Below, piece by piece: positions 19,625-29,900 of a DNA stretch of 64,000 bases. The stretch is from the NCBI RefSeq assembly GCF_021018895.1, contig NC_079367.1, forward strand, positions 457,108 through 521,107. The letters are read 5' to 3'. The notes under the pieces are model-generated. The model was not told where the DNA came from and ran no database searches. It was given only the letters and a program-made list of their open reading frames with translations. Position 1 is the stretch's first letter; the number at the start of each line of letters is the position of its first letter. Source of the stretch: Seriola aureovittata (Eukaryota > Chordata > Actinopteri > Carangiformes > Carangidae). A program made the translations under genes and the position numbers.

Positions 19625-20398
19625 TGTGCAACTTTGTTTACACATACATTTTCAACATTTTTCAAAAAGATGTTTTGTGTGAAATACCAAAATACATAGA
19701 AATACAGAGGAAGGCTGTTAAAAAAACAGACAAAACCTTTTGTAAACCATGTGACAGTAAACATCCATAATCTGTGAAACATCAACAACTACATCAGATA
19801 AAACAGATGTATATGTATATTTTCAAAATTTCTTTCCAGAATGGCAGGAGCTTTGAGGCCTGCAAGCAGAACGATAAAATATTTCTGGAGCAAACCAAAG
19901 GCACTTGCTATTTGAGGCAGGCCAATTGCACAGGTAGATTCCTCAGTGTCAGATCAGTACAGCTTGTGTTCACTAACAGTGGCACAAAACAGAGATAAAG
20001 ACCCAGTAGAATATTGTCCATCTTCATAATGGAGCTGTGAGGTGGTGATGCAAGAACCGAAAATCGTAAAAAACAAGAGGAGTGTCTGGTTTTGCCTCTG
20101 TGAAAGTGGACTGTGTTACTGGCATCCATATGTCCTAAGCTGGTGGCAAAGCGTTCACAGTCCATCAAGAAGCTTTGTGTTTTCACAACTCTCACTGTCC
20201 TGGTTATAATGCAGCATTATCATTTGCTCGTTACTTATGGAATACTAAGCTACAAAAACAATTGCTTGTGCCAGTTGTAAGTCCAAAGTATAACATCACA
20301 CCCTTCAAATGAGTATGGATAACATTCTGAACAAGACTTGAACACTTAACTGCAGCACAGAATTAGTGAGCACTTCACTGTATTTAGGGGTCCCTTTC
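19625..20398 (-). other. Probable 3' UTR of the zinc-finger gene
   Basis: This stretch between the stop codon and the candidate AATAAA has no supported ORF, repeat or RNA gene. It is called 3' UTR by position only. Confidence 0.5.
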
Positions 20399-23300
20399 TT
20401 AAGCCAGTAGCTTGCTCTTGAGGCTGTTCACCTTCGGGGAAAGCTTTGAGCAGTCCAGCTCGAGGAAGATTTTCTGAAAAGATTCAAAAGTGTACCTGAG
20501 CTCCTTGGGATAGGCAAGATTCACTGTATACGTCAAACCAATGAGCATGGCACAAGCCCTTGGAAAGTTACCCAGAGCGGTCAGGACCTTTGTTCCGTCT
20601 ATCACGATTCCGATGTCCTCTGTACCTTCTGGCAGATTCGTCTGGATGCTGTATATTTTCATCCCTTGTACAGCAAGGTCCTGTGCCACACTGTCTTCAT
20701 CTGCAACCTAAGACAGCAAGAACATTTTGTATTTTAGACTGTACAGCTAAAGGAGATGGTCCTAAATAAATACAGATTGAGAGAGAGAGAGAGAGATATG
20801 ACATGCATTTCAACTTACATCATACTCTTTAAAGAGCTGATTGGCAGATTCCCCAAGGTACAACATCAGACACCGGATGACAATGTCTCTTCTTATGTTG
20901 ATGGTAGGATTGCTAGGAGCCTGAAATAACATAAATTAATATGGCACAGTTTTTAACACTAGGAGTAGTGTTAAAAGGAGTATTTACAGTAGGGGAAAAG
21001 AAGCAATATCATTCTAACTCTATTTTAAAATAGGAGTGAGTGGCAGCTGGTGCTCAAAGAATCAGATGTTTACATTTATACAGAAAATACACTGGTAAGA
21101 ACAGAGTAATGTAAAACATATATAGAGCACATTATTTATTATCTGTGTATAAAAATGAAAATATTTTGCATGAGCTAACTGGATGGTCATATTTTTGAGA
21201 ATGTGTGACAAACAATGTCTAATTCGGTGGCCATTAAGTGCATACAAACTGCTGTAATTAAAAAGATATGCACTTATTTAAAGGTGCAGTGTGTAATTTA
21301 TGTTGTTTTTGGCTGTATCTAATGGTGAAATTATAGATTGCAACACACCACACATAGGCAGCAATGGCCGCCCCCTGAAGGTCCCCTACCCCTGTGCAGA
21401 TTAAAATGCTATTTCTCAAATAATACAAACACAACGGCCCATATCTTCATTTGATTGAATAGGAATTGATACTTACTTTTGAATGTTATATTCCATTTTT
21501 ACCAAGTCCTTTGTTCTAGAAATCACTTATATTCTACACACTGCACCTTTAATATAATTTATGGACAGTCAAAGGCTAACTTTCCTCCTGCAGATTTAAT
21601 ATAAATATAGATAAAAAAACACAATATGGCCAAACTTAGGATACCTTCAGTAGGATCGTCTGCAACCTCAATCCCATGGTCCCGCCCTTTGAGTGGAAGA
21701 GGTTCAGAAGCCTGGGAGAGTATTCATCCAGCTTGGACATGAACTTTGATTCCAGGTGCACCGTTGTGATTCTGTGAAACTCATCCTGGATCTAAAAGAC
21801 AAAAGATGTAACCTGTAAACTATATTTAAATAGTTGACCCCTCACAGTTGCAAAGGAATGTTTCTGTTTACCATACACTTGTAACTCACATTAGATGCCT
21901 CAAATAGAGCTGGCCATCTGGCTTTGATGTCCTCTATGGTGGGTGATTGGTCAACGATTTCATTTCTTCGGTGTGCAAAGGTTTTGGCCATCATTTCTTT
22001 GATCAATTTGTTGTTGTCTTTTTTCCTTACTTCAGTTAGCAACTGAATCCTTTGCTGTTCTTGACTTTCCTCATCATCTCCTGCTGGGTAAGGTGGGAGG
22101 TAGTTTACTTCTGCCTTTCGAGGCTTTTTCACATTCTTTGCAGATTTACGGTCTGCAGGGCTCTTGCGCTTCAAGGCATTGCACATCACCTCAGGAACAC
22201 CATCATACACATACACAGCTTGCTTAAAATCACTCAAAGAATAGGGTTTGTGTCTTCTGCTTTTGTGTTTCAGAAATGTATTGTAAATATTTGTCCGAAA
22301 ACTGCACCCTTCAAATACACAAAAGACAGTTTCATGGACTTTCAGATGATTTCCAATATGCTGAAAGAAGTCCTTCTCAGTAGAACAACTAGCATCACAA
22401 ACTAAACACTTAAAAGTGGAGATGATATTTGGCTGTAGACTTTCCTTAGCTGCATGGTACCTGGACAAATGTGTGCGGAACGCACTCTGCGTTTTGAATG
22501 TGCAAGGGCAACCACCATGGAGACATGGCTGAGATTGCCCACGACTAAATGTTGCGTGCTGTAGTCTGTAATGCTTTAGTAGGTTCCCTTTTGTAGCAGA
22601 CAAAGACTTGCAGATCTTACACTGCCATCCCATAGGCAAAAACCTTAAAATAGAGAAAAAAAAAAGTCCTATTAATTATAACTGTATAAATAGTAACCTA
22701 CTTCAACAATAGTGCTAATAATTACATAATGTACAGTGACACATAAAAATCGAGGGCCTTTGATTTTAGCGTTGGTTCTTTTTCAGTCTTGTACATTTAA
22801 AAAGTTTAGGTTTAGGTCAAATTCAGGTTGGAACTTCAGATTAAACTGTATCAAATTTACTTAACCAACAAAAGCAGATAAAAAGATGATTTTTATATCT
22901 AAGTTATCAACATAGTATTGCAAAACAGTGAACAAACCTTTACACTATATACTGTATGTGAAATGTAGTATCATGTATTTAGTAAGTGCAATACATACCT
23001 GTGGTCTTGATGTGTTGATGCACCTAGGAAGAAATTAATAGCTTTAAGTCATTTGGATAATTAATATTTTAAGCACAAACTCAGAAGAGGTGATAAGCCT
23101 CTCTGGCAGCTCAGAGTTAGCATCATGCTCCTATTTACTGACCTCTAATCAGCGTTCACAAACGGCGTTAGTGTAATGACCCAGAGTCAACGGTTTTAAA
23201 AACACACATTTGGGGGGGGGGGTGAACTTCTTGCCGTTTTAACCGGGGAACTTGGTGCCGATGTACACACCAGCCTCTATCCAGAAAACCAGAGCATGAC

Positions 23301-23591
23301 GCATAAAGCATATTATCAGACGTCCTGTCAACATAACTTCAGACAAAGTATAAAAAAAGAAAAAACGAGAAAATGGCGCAGTGTTTAAAAATGTGTCGGA
23401 GCTACCGCCGCCACCCCACCCCCACCCCCGCTACCGCCGCCAGCACTCAGATAAGTTGTAAAGCCGGTAAATATGCCGCTTTTGACGGGATGATACTCGA
23501 GTATAAAGTGTTACTCGAGTACAGTATAGCCGATAACACGAAGTGCAGTAAATTTAACTTTTACTCACCTCTCACAACGTTTGTTCGCCAT
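20399..23591 (-). CDS. Four-C2H2 zinc-finger protein with large C-terminal domain, spliced gene inside the transposon-like element
   Basis: The predicted CDS joins 23591-23569, 22643-21890, 21791-21645, 20920-20819 and 20707-20399, giving 444 aa. Every junction has GT/AG sites and the frame is kept throughout. The ATG at 23591 gives MANKRCERFLPMGWQ; an alternative start is the ATG at 22633. Zinc fingers are at 16-37 (CX2CX12HX4H), 48-71 (CX4CX12HX4H), 87-107 (CX2CX12HX3H) and 116-139 (CX4CX12HX4H). A basic stretch (KNVKKPRKAEVNYLP) follows, then a ~230-aa mostly helical region with ARWPALF and YSPRLLNLF motifs and no catalytic motif I recognise. From memory this resembles a multicopy teleost family often named SAM domain-containing protein 3-like; this was not searched. 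DNA or RNA binding is likely from the fingers and the function is unknown. No internal stop is present, so the gene could be expressed. Confidence 0.82.
20779..20796. repeat. (GA)9 microsatellite in an intron
   Basis: A simple GA run in the intron between the exons at 20399-20707 and 20819-20920, near the donor side. Confidence 0.9.
21278..21552. mobile_element. Small MITE nested in an intron of the zinc-finger gene
   Basis: The ends are perfect inverted repeats: TTAAAGGTGCAGTGTGTA at 21278-21295 and its reverse complement at 21535-21552. The 275-bp element has no ORF. It lies in the 724-bp intron between exons 20819-20920 and 21645-21791. The ends resemble a MITE type common in fish genomes (from memory). 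The duplication length is unclear because the flanks are AT-rich. Confidence 0.8.
22644..23568 (-). other. First coding intron, with a possible 25-nt alternative exon
   Basis: The intron runs from donor GTGAGT (below 23569) to an acceptor with a strong pyrimidine tract just above 22643. It contains a candidate microexon at 22999-23023 with an AG acceptor and a GTATGT donor. Including those 25 nt would shift the frame and give a stop overlapping the ATG at 22633. Skipping them gives a continuous frame. The intron also has an 11-G run at 23212-23222 and a GC-rich CCGCC-type tract at 23399-23442. Confidence 0.6.
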
Positions 23592-23880
23592 CTCGCTCTA
23601 CTGTTAGCTAGCTTGTTAAGGTGAGGGAAGCTCCGACTGACTCTGAATCACGATATAAGCTACATTAAACTTAAAATACTACCAGTAAACTTGTTCGGTA
23701 ACTCGCAGTAATGCAAACAATGTTCAACTACTGGGGCAACATAGATATAAAGTCTTGTTATTAAAATCTCTTACCTTGAGCAAATGGCAGTCTACACGGC
23801 TGTGGCAGACATCAACGTTCGTGTGGCGCAAATGCCTTGGGCGGAAGTGTACGGCGATTAAATACCAAAGAGTTCCCATT
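23592..23880 (-). promoter_or_regulatory. 5' end of the zinc-finger gene: possible upstream non-coding exon and promoter region
   Basis: A good donor (CTCAAG followed by GTAAGA on the minus strand) ends a possible non-coding exon at about 23775-23860. An acceptor (CTAACAG) precedes the coding exon at 23600. The promoter would then lie near 23860, still within the mobile element. No TATA box is clear. Start site and exon extent are inferred from splice signals only. Confidence 0.45.
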
Positions 23881-24107
23881 GAGTAGCATTTATTAATTTT
23901 TTGACATAGTGGACTTTACTGATAAAATATAATTAAATTCTACTCACTGATTTTCAGCAGATATTATTCAAACAGAAATGAGTAAAATGCAATTGATAAA
24001 TGATTCAAATTTGATTAGATCAACACAATAATATACCAAACTGCACACAGTCATTTTTTTCATGTAAAGGTTACTAGTATTTATTTTGTAAATATTAATT
24101 GAGCCCA
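23881..24107. other. AT-rich right subterminal region of the TA-flanked element
   Basis: About 230 bp without an ORF. It has AT-rich motifs of the same character as the left subterminal region, but no foldback arm matching 18979-19037 was seen. Confidence 0.55.
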
Positions 24108-24125
24108 GTCACACTTTTTAGAGTG
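24108..24125 (-). repeat. Right terminal inverted repeat of the TA-flanked element
   Basis: Read on the minus strand it is CACTCTAAAAAGTGTGAC, ending immediately before the TA at 24126-24127. It is imperfectly inverted relative to the left end. Confidence 0.78.
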
Positions 24126-24339
24126 TACGTGTTTATGTCTAGCGCAGGAGCCTTTCCTTTTCAGTGTTTGTTTGTTGCTTTGGCTCTCAACATGTCAACT
24201 TTGTAACATTTTAATACAAAAGTGTCTTTACATTGTGATCTGTGCTGTCCCGTCCCCAAAAGTGCAGCCAGGTGCAGAGTAACAGGTTGTTGAAGCAGGA
24301 GCAGCAGCGTCCTCTGCTGATTGCAAAGAGATGCCAAAA

Positions 24340-24458
24340 AGCTTACAGCACCTGGTATTCCCAGGCGGTCTCCCATCCAAGTACTAACCAGGCCCGACCC
24401 TGCTTGGCTTCCGAGATCGGACGAGATCGGGCGTGTTCAGAGTGGTATGGCCGTAAGC
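24340..24458 (-). rRNA. 5S rRNA gene
   Basis: Complete 119-nt copy, the first unit to the right of the TA-flanked element, with the standard LINE target sequence. Confidence 0.97.
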
Positions 24459-24728
24459 GAGAGGGAGCGCGACAAATACCCTCTTTAAACATGACGATCA
24501 TGTCCTTCATGCACGAAGCTACGTGTTTATGTCTAGCGCAGGAGCCTTTCCTTTTCAGCGTTTGCTTGTTGCTTTGGCTCTCAACATGTCAACTTTGTAA
24601 CATTTTAATACAAAAGTGTCTTTACATTGTGATCTGTGCTGTCCCCAAAAGTGCAGCCAGGTGCAGAGTAACAGGTTGTTGAAGCAGGAGCAGCAGCGTC
24701 CTCTGCTGATTGCAAAGAGATGCCAAAA

Positions 24729-24847
24729 AGCTTACAGCACCTGGTATTCCCAGGCGGTCTCCCATCCAAGTACTAACCAGGCCCGACCCTGCTTGGCTTC
24801 CGAGATCGGACGAGATCGGGCGCGTTCAGAGTGGTATGGCCGTAAGC
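24729..24847 (-). rRNA. 5S rRNA gene, nt 25 variant
   Basis: 119-nt copy with A-to-G at nt 25, inside the six bases duplicated by the LINE in other units (ACACGC becomes ACGCGC). Confidence 0.95.
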
Positions 24848-25117
24848 GAGAGGGAGCGCGACAAATACCCTCTTTAAACATGACGATCATGTCCTTCATG
24901 CACGAAGCTACGTGTTTATGTCTAGCGCAGGAGCCTTTCCTTTTCAGCGTTTGCTTGTTGCTTTGGCTCTCAACATGTCAACTTTGTAACATTTTAATAC
25001 AAAAGTGTCTTTACATTGTGATCTGTGCTGTCCCCAAAAGTGCAGCCAGGTGCAGAGTAACAGGTTGTTGAAGCAGGAGCAGCAGCGTCCTCTGCTGATT
25101 GCAAAGAGATGCCAAAA

Positions 25118-25236
25118 AGCTTACAGCACCTGGTATTCCCAGGCGGTCTCCCATCCAAGTACTAACCAGGCCCGACCCTGCTTGGCTTCCGAGATCGGAC
25201 GAGATCAGGCGCGTTCAGAGTGGTATGGCCGTAAGC
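25118..25236 (-). rRNA. 5S rRNA gene, nt 25 and nt 30 variant
   Basis: 119-nt copy with A-to-G at nt 25 and C-to-T at nt 30. The internal promoter is unchanged. Confidence 0.94.
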
Positions 25237-25507
25237 GAGAGGGAGCGCGACAAATACCCTCTTTAAACATGACGATCATGTCCTTCATGCACGAAGCTAC
25301 GTGTTTATGTCTAGCGCAGGAGCCTTTCCTTTTCAGCGTTTGCTTGTTGCTTTGGCTCTCAACATGTCAACTTTGTAACATTTTAATACAAAAGTGTCTT
25401 TACATTGTGATCTGTGCTGTCCCCAAAAGTGCAGCCAGGTGCAGAGAGTAACAGGTTGTTGAAGCAGGAGCAGCAGCGTCTCTGCTGATTGCAAAGAGAT
25501 GCCAAAA

Positions 25508-25615
25508 AGCTTACAGCACCTGGTATTCCCAGGCGGTCTCCCATCCAAGTACTAACCAGGCCGACCCTGCTTGGCTTCCGAGATCGGGCGCGTTCAGAGT
25601 GGTATGGCCGTAAGC
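25508..25615 (-). rRNA. 5S rRNA gene with 10-bp deletion plus 1-bp loss (likely pseudogene)
   Basis: 108-nt copy with the recurrent 10-bp deletion, a missing C in the CCAGGCCCGACC region, and the nt 25 variant. Neighbouring spacer bases also show small indels, so part of this may be sequencing error near the gap. Confidence 0.85.
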
Positions 25616-25766
25616 GGAGAGGGAGCGCGACAAATACCCTCTTTAAACATGACGATCATGTCCTTCATGCACGAAGCTACGTGTTTATGTCTAGCGCAGG
25701 AGCCTTTCCTTTTCAGCGTTTGCTTGTTGCTTTGGCTCTCAACATGTCAACTTTGTAACATTTTAA

Positions 25767-26266
25767 NNNNNNNNNNNNNNNNNNNNNNNNNNNNNNNNNN
25801 NNNNNNNNNNNNNNNNNNNNNNNNNNNNNNNNNNNNNNNNNNNNNNNNNNNNNNNNNNNNNNNNNNNNNNNNNNNNNNNNNNNNNNNNNNNNNNNNNNNN
25901 NNNNNNNNNNNNNNNNNNNNNNNNNNNNNNNNNNNNNNNNNNNNNNNNNNNNNNNNNNNNNNNNNNNNNNNNNNNNNNNNNNNNNNNNNNNNNNNNNNNN
26001 NNNNNNNNNNNNNNNNNNNNNNNNNNNNNNNNNNNNNNNNNNNNNNNNNNNNNNNNNNNNNNNNNNNNNNNNNNNNNNNNNNNNNNNNNNNNNNNNNNNN
26101 NNNNNNNNNNNNNNNNNNNNNNNNNNNNNNNNNNNNNNNNNNNNNNNNNNNNNNNNNNNNNNNNNNNNNNNNNNNNNNNNNNNNNNNNNNNNNNNNNNNN
26201 NNNNNNNNNNNNNNNNNNNNNNNNNNNNNNNNNNNNNNNNNNNNNNNNNNNNNNNNNNNNNNNNNN
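25767..26266. other. Assembly gap (500 N)
   Basis: Exactly 500 N, so probably a placeholder of unknown true size. The 5S array enters on the left and an unrelated repeat exits on the right. The end of the array is therefore not seen. Confidence 0.99.
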
Positions 26267-26917
26267 AGATCCTGACGCTTAACAGAGCGTTACAACAGTA
26301 TCGCATTCTCAGGTGCAGCTGATAACTTTATTACATGTAAACATGAAATCCATCATATTCCTCATGAATGCTACTCAAATAGACAGGAAAACTTATCCTG
26401 AAGAATTCTGTGTAGAGATCCCACTTAATGTGAACGCTCAGATTTTTGATACACTCAGACAGCTTTAGCGAGGGAAAGAGCCGCTTTAGACGCTGGAAAC
26501 GTGGAAACAGCGCTTTACAACAGTATCGCATTCTCAGGTGTAGCTGATAACTTTATGACATGTAAACATGAAATCCATCATATTCTTCATGAATGCTACT
26601 CAAATAGACAGGAAAACCTATCCTGAAGTGTTCTGTATAGACAGGACAATGAGTGACAAAAACTCAGTTCTCAGACACAGAGAACGCTTCTGACGAGGAC
26701 TTAGAGCAGATCCTGACGCTTAACAGAGCGTTACAACAGTATCGCATTCTCAGGTGCAGCTGATAACTTTATTACATGTAAACATGAAATCCATCATATT
26801 CTTCATGAATGCTACTCAAATAGACCGGAAAAATTATCCTGAAGTGTTCTGTGTAGAAATCTCACTTAATGTGAATGCTCAGATTTTGGATACACACAGA
26901 CAGCTTTAAGGAGGGAA
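26267..26917. repeat. ~220-bp repeat block (441-bp double period)
   Basis: AACAGTATCGCATTCTCAGG recurs near 26291, 26518 and 26732. The longer start AGATCCTGACGCTTAACAG recurs at 26267 and 26708, a 441-bp step. Each ~220-bp copy includes ACATGTAAACATGAAATCC. No supported gene is present. The block runs directly into the satellite near 26917. Confidence 0.8.
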
Positions 26918-29900
26918 AGTGTTTTAATAATTTCCAAAAAATTTTCTCAAAGTCCACAAGTTTGGTGTCTACGGACTCGGCTCGTCACGCTGAGTAACAT
27001 ATGTCAGCCCCAGCCTTCTGAGTCGCTCCCTTCCGAAGGGTCATCTCTCTATTGCTGAGGTGCACACACCATTAAGACTAGTGTGAATGTACAACGGGGA
27101 AAAGTTTGTCCAAAGTCCACAAGTTTGGTGTCTACGGACTCGGCTCGTCACGCTGGAGTAACATATGTCAGCCCCAGCCCTCTGAGTCGTACCTCCGAAG
27201 GGTCATCTCTCATATGCTGAGGTGCCACACCATTAAGACTAGTGTGAATGTCACACAACGGAAAAGTTTGTCCAAAGTCCACAAGTTTGGTGTCTACGGA
27301 CTCGGCTCGTCACGCTGAGTAACATATGTCAGCCCCAGCCTTCTGAGTCGCTCCCTTCCGAAGGGTCATCTCTTCATATGCTGAGGTGCCACTCCATTAA
27401 GACTAGTGTGAATGTCACAACGGAAAAGTTTGTCCAAAGTCCACAAGTTTGGTGTCTAACGGACTCGGCTCGTCACGCTGAGTAACTTATGTCAGCCCCA
27501 GCTTTCTGTGAGTTGCTCCCTTCCGAAGGGCCGCCATGGGCGGTCTCTCATACGCTGCCGGGAGGACACGGTTAAATTCTGTGTTTTAATAATATCCAAA
27601 AAATTTTCTCAAAAGCCCACAAATTTGGTATCTACGGAATCGTCACGTCACGCTGAGTAACATATGTCAGCCCCAGGCTTCTAAGTCGCTCCCTTCGGAA
27701 GGGATGCCTCGTTAAACGTCTCCGAGGCCCGCTTGCTGCGGACGATAAATTTTGTCAAAAGTCACAAATTGGGTATCTACGGACTCGGCTCGTCCGCTGA
27801 GTAACATATGTCAGCCCCAGCATTCTGAGTCGCTCCCTTCGAAGGGTCATCTCTCATATGCTGAGGTGCCACACCATAAAGACTAGTGTGAATGTCACAA
27901 CGGAAAAGTTTGTCCAAAGTCCACAAGTTTGGTGTCTACGGACTCGGCTCGTCTCGCTGAGTAACATATGTCAGCCCCAGCCTTCTGAGTCGCTCCCTCC
28001 GCAGGGCCGCCATGGGTCATCTCTCATATGTGAGGGTGCCACACTTTAAGACTAGTGTGAATGTTCACAACGGAAGATGTTTGTCCAAAGTCCACAAGTT
28101 TGGTGTCTACGGACTCGGCTCGTCACGCTGAGTAACATATGTCAGCCCCAACCTTCTGAGTCGCTCCGTCCGAAGGGCCGCCATGGGCGGTCTTCATACG
28201 CTGCCGGGAGACACGGTATAAATTCTGTGTTTTAATAATTTCCAAAAGATTTTCTCCAAACGTCCACCATATTTGGTATCTACGGAATCGTCACGTCCAC
28301 GCTGAGTAAATATATGTCAGCCCCAGGCTTCTCAGTCGCTCCCTTCGGATGGGATGCCTCGTTAACGTTCTACGAGGCCCGCTTGTTGGGACGAAAAATT
28401 TTGTCAATATTCCTCACAAATTGGGTATCTACGGACTCGGCTCGTCACGCTGAGTAACATATGTCAGCCCCAGCCTTCTGAGTCGCTCCCTTCCGAAGGG
28501 TCATCTCTCATATGCTGAGGTGCCACAACGATAACGACTAGTGTGAATGTCACAACGGAAAAGTTTGTCCAAAGTCCACAAGTTTGGTGTCTACGGACTC
28601 TGGCTCGTCACGATGAGTAAATATGTCAGCCCCAGCTTCTGAGTCGCTCCCTTCCGAAGGGTCATCTCTCATATGCTGAGGTGCCACACCATTAAGACTA
28701 GTGTGAATGACACAACGGAAAAGTTTGTCCAAAGTCCACAAGATTGGTATCTACGGAAAAAAGAACCTCGGCTCGTCACGATGAGTAAACATATTGTCCA
28801 GGCCCAGCCTTCTGAGTGCTCCGTTCCGAAGGGCCGCCATGGGCGGTCTCTCATACGCTGCCGGGAGACACGGTTAAATTCTGTGTTTAAATAATTTCCA
28901 AAAGATTTTCTAAACGTCCACATATTTGGTATCTACGGAATCGTCACGTCACGCTGGTAACATAGTCAGCCCCAGGCTTCTCAGTCGCTCCCTTCGGAAG
29001 GGTGCCTCGTTAAGTCTACGAGGCCCGCTTGTTGGGACGAAAAATTTTGTCAAAATTCAACAAATTGGGTTTCTACGGACTCGGCTCGTCACGCTGAAGT
29101 AACATATGTCAGCCCCAGCCTTCTGAGTCGATCCTTCCGAAGGGTCATCTCTCATATGCTGAGGTGCCACACCATTAGACTAGGGTGAATGTCACAACGG
29201 GAAAAAGTTTTGTCCAAAGTCCACAAGTTTGGTGTCTACGGTCTCGGCTCGTCTCGCTGAGTAACATATGTCAGCCCCAGCCTTCTGAGTCGCTTCCCTT
29301 CCGAAGGGTCATCTCTCATATGCTGAGGTGCCAACCATTAAGACTAGTGTGAATGACAAAACGGAAAAGTTTGTCAATAGTCCACAAGTTTGGTATCTAC
29401 GGACTCGGCTCGTCACGTGAGTAACATATGTCAAACCCAGCCTTCTGAGTCGCTCCGTTCCGATAGGGCCGCCATGGCGGTCTCTCATACGCTGCCGGGA
29501 GACACGGTTAAATTCTGTGTTTAAATTTCCAAAAAATTTTCTCAAAAGTCCAAATTTGGTATCTACGGAATCGTCACGTACGACTGAGTAACATATGTCA
29601 GCCCCAGGCTTCTAAGTCGCTCCCTTCGGAAGGGATGCCTCGGTAAACGTCTCCGAGGCCCGCTTGCTGGGCCAAAAATTTTTGTCAAAAGTCCACAAAT
29701 TGGGGGTATCTACGGCCTGGCTCGTCACGCTGAGTAACATATGTCAGCCCCAGCCTTCTGTGACGCTCCCTTCCGAAGGGTCATCTCTCATATGCTGAGG
29801 TGCCACACCATTAAGACTATGTGTGATGTCACAACGGAAAAGTTTGTCCAAAGTCCACAAGTTGGTGTCTACGGAATCGGCTCGTCAACGCTGAGTAACA

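Larger units (their letters stand above)
18956..24125. mobile_element. 5.17-kb TA-flanked DNA transposon-like element carrying a spliced zinc-finger gene
   Basis: The 5S spacer is cut at GAAGC-TA-CGTG and continues without loss on the other side, with TA at 18954-18955 and again at 24126-24127. The inner ends are imperfect inverted repeats: CACTCAGAAAAGTTTGAC from the left and CACTCTAAAAAGTGTGAC from the right, 15 of 18 bases identical. Both subterminal regions are AT-rich. The inside holds a six- or seven-exon gene on the minus strand, a small nested MITE and a foldback at the left end. No ORF resembling a DDE transposase was found, so the element is either non-autonomous or of an unrecognised kind. 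A TA duplication fits Tc1/mariner-like and some other superfamilies. The superfamily is not assigned. Confidence 0.8.
24126..25766 (-). repeat. 5S rDNA tandem array, right segment (ends at gap)
   Basis: Four 5S genes lie here, in a unit of 389-390 bp because CCGTC is missing from most spacers (GCTGTCCCCAAAAG). Three of the genes also carry a change in the LINE target site (nt 25, A to G). The segment is thus a distinct subfamily. It stops in a spacer at the first N run. Confidence 0.95.

Noticed and set aside
19774..19998. Small ORF of 74 aa (plus) and an overlapping 95-aa ORF (minus, 19908-20195) in the 3' region of the zinc-finger gene
   Set aside because: Neither has splice support, a recognisable domain or a conserved look. 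They lie in the probable 3' UTR.
22052..22405. 117-aa plus-strand ORF
   Set aside because: It is a shadow of the zinc-finger exon on the opposite strand, with no domain of its own.
18956..24125. DDE transposase inside the TA-flanked element
   Set aside because: I looked for a long ORF or exons with spaced acidic residues and helix-turn-helix features and found none beyond the zinc-finger gene, whose C-terminal domain shows no clear catalytic triad by eye.
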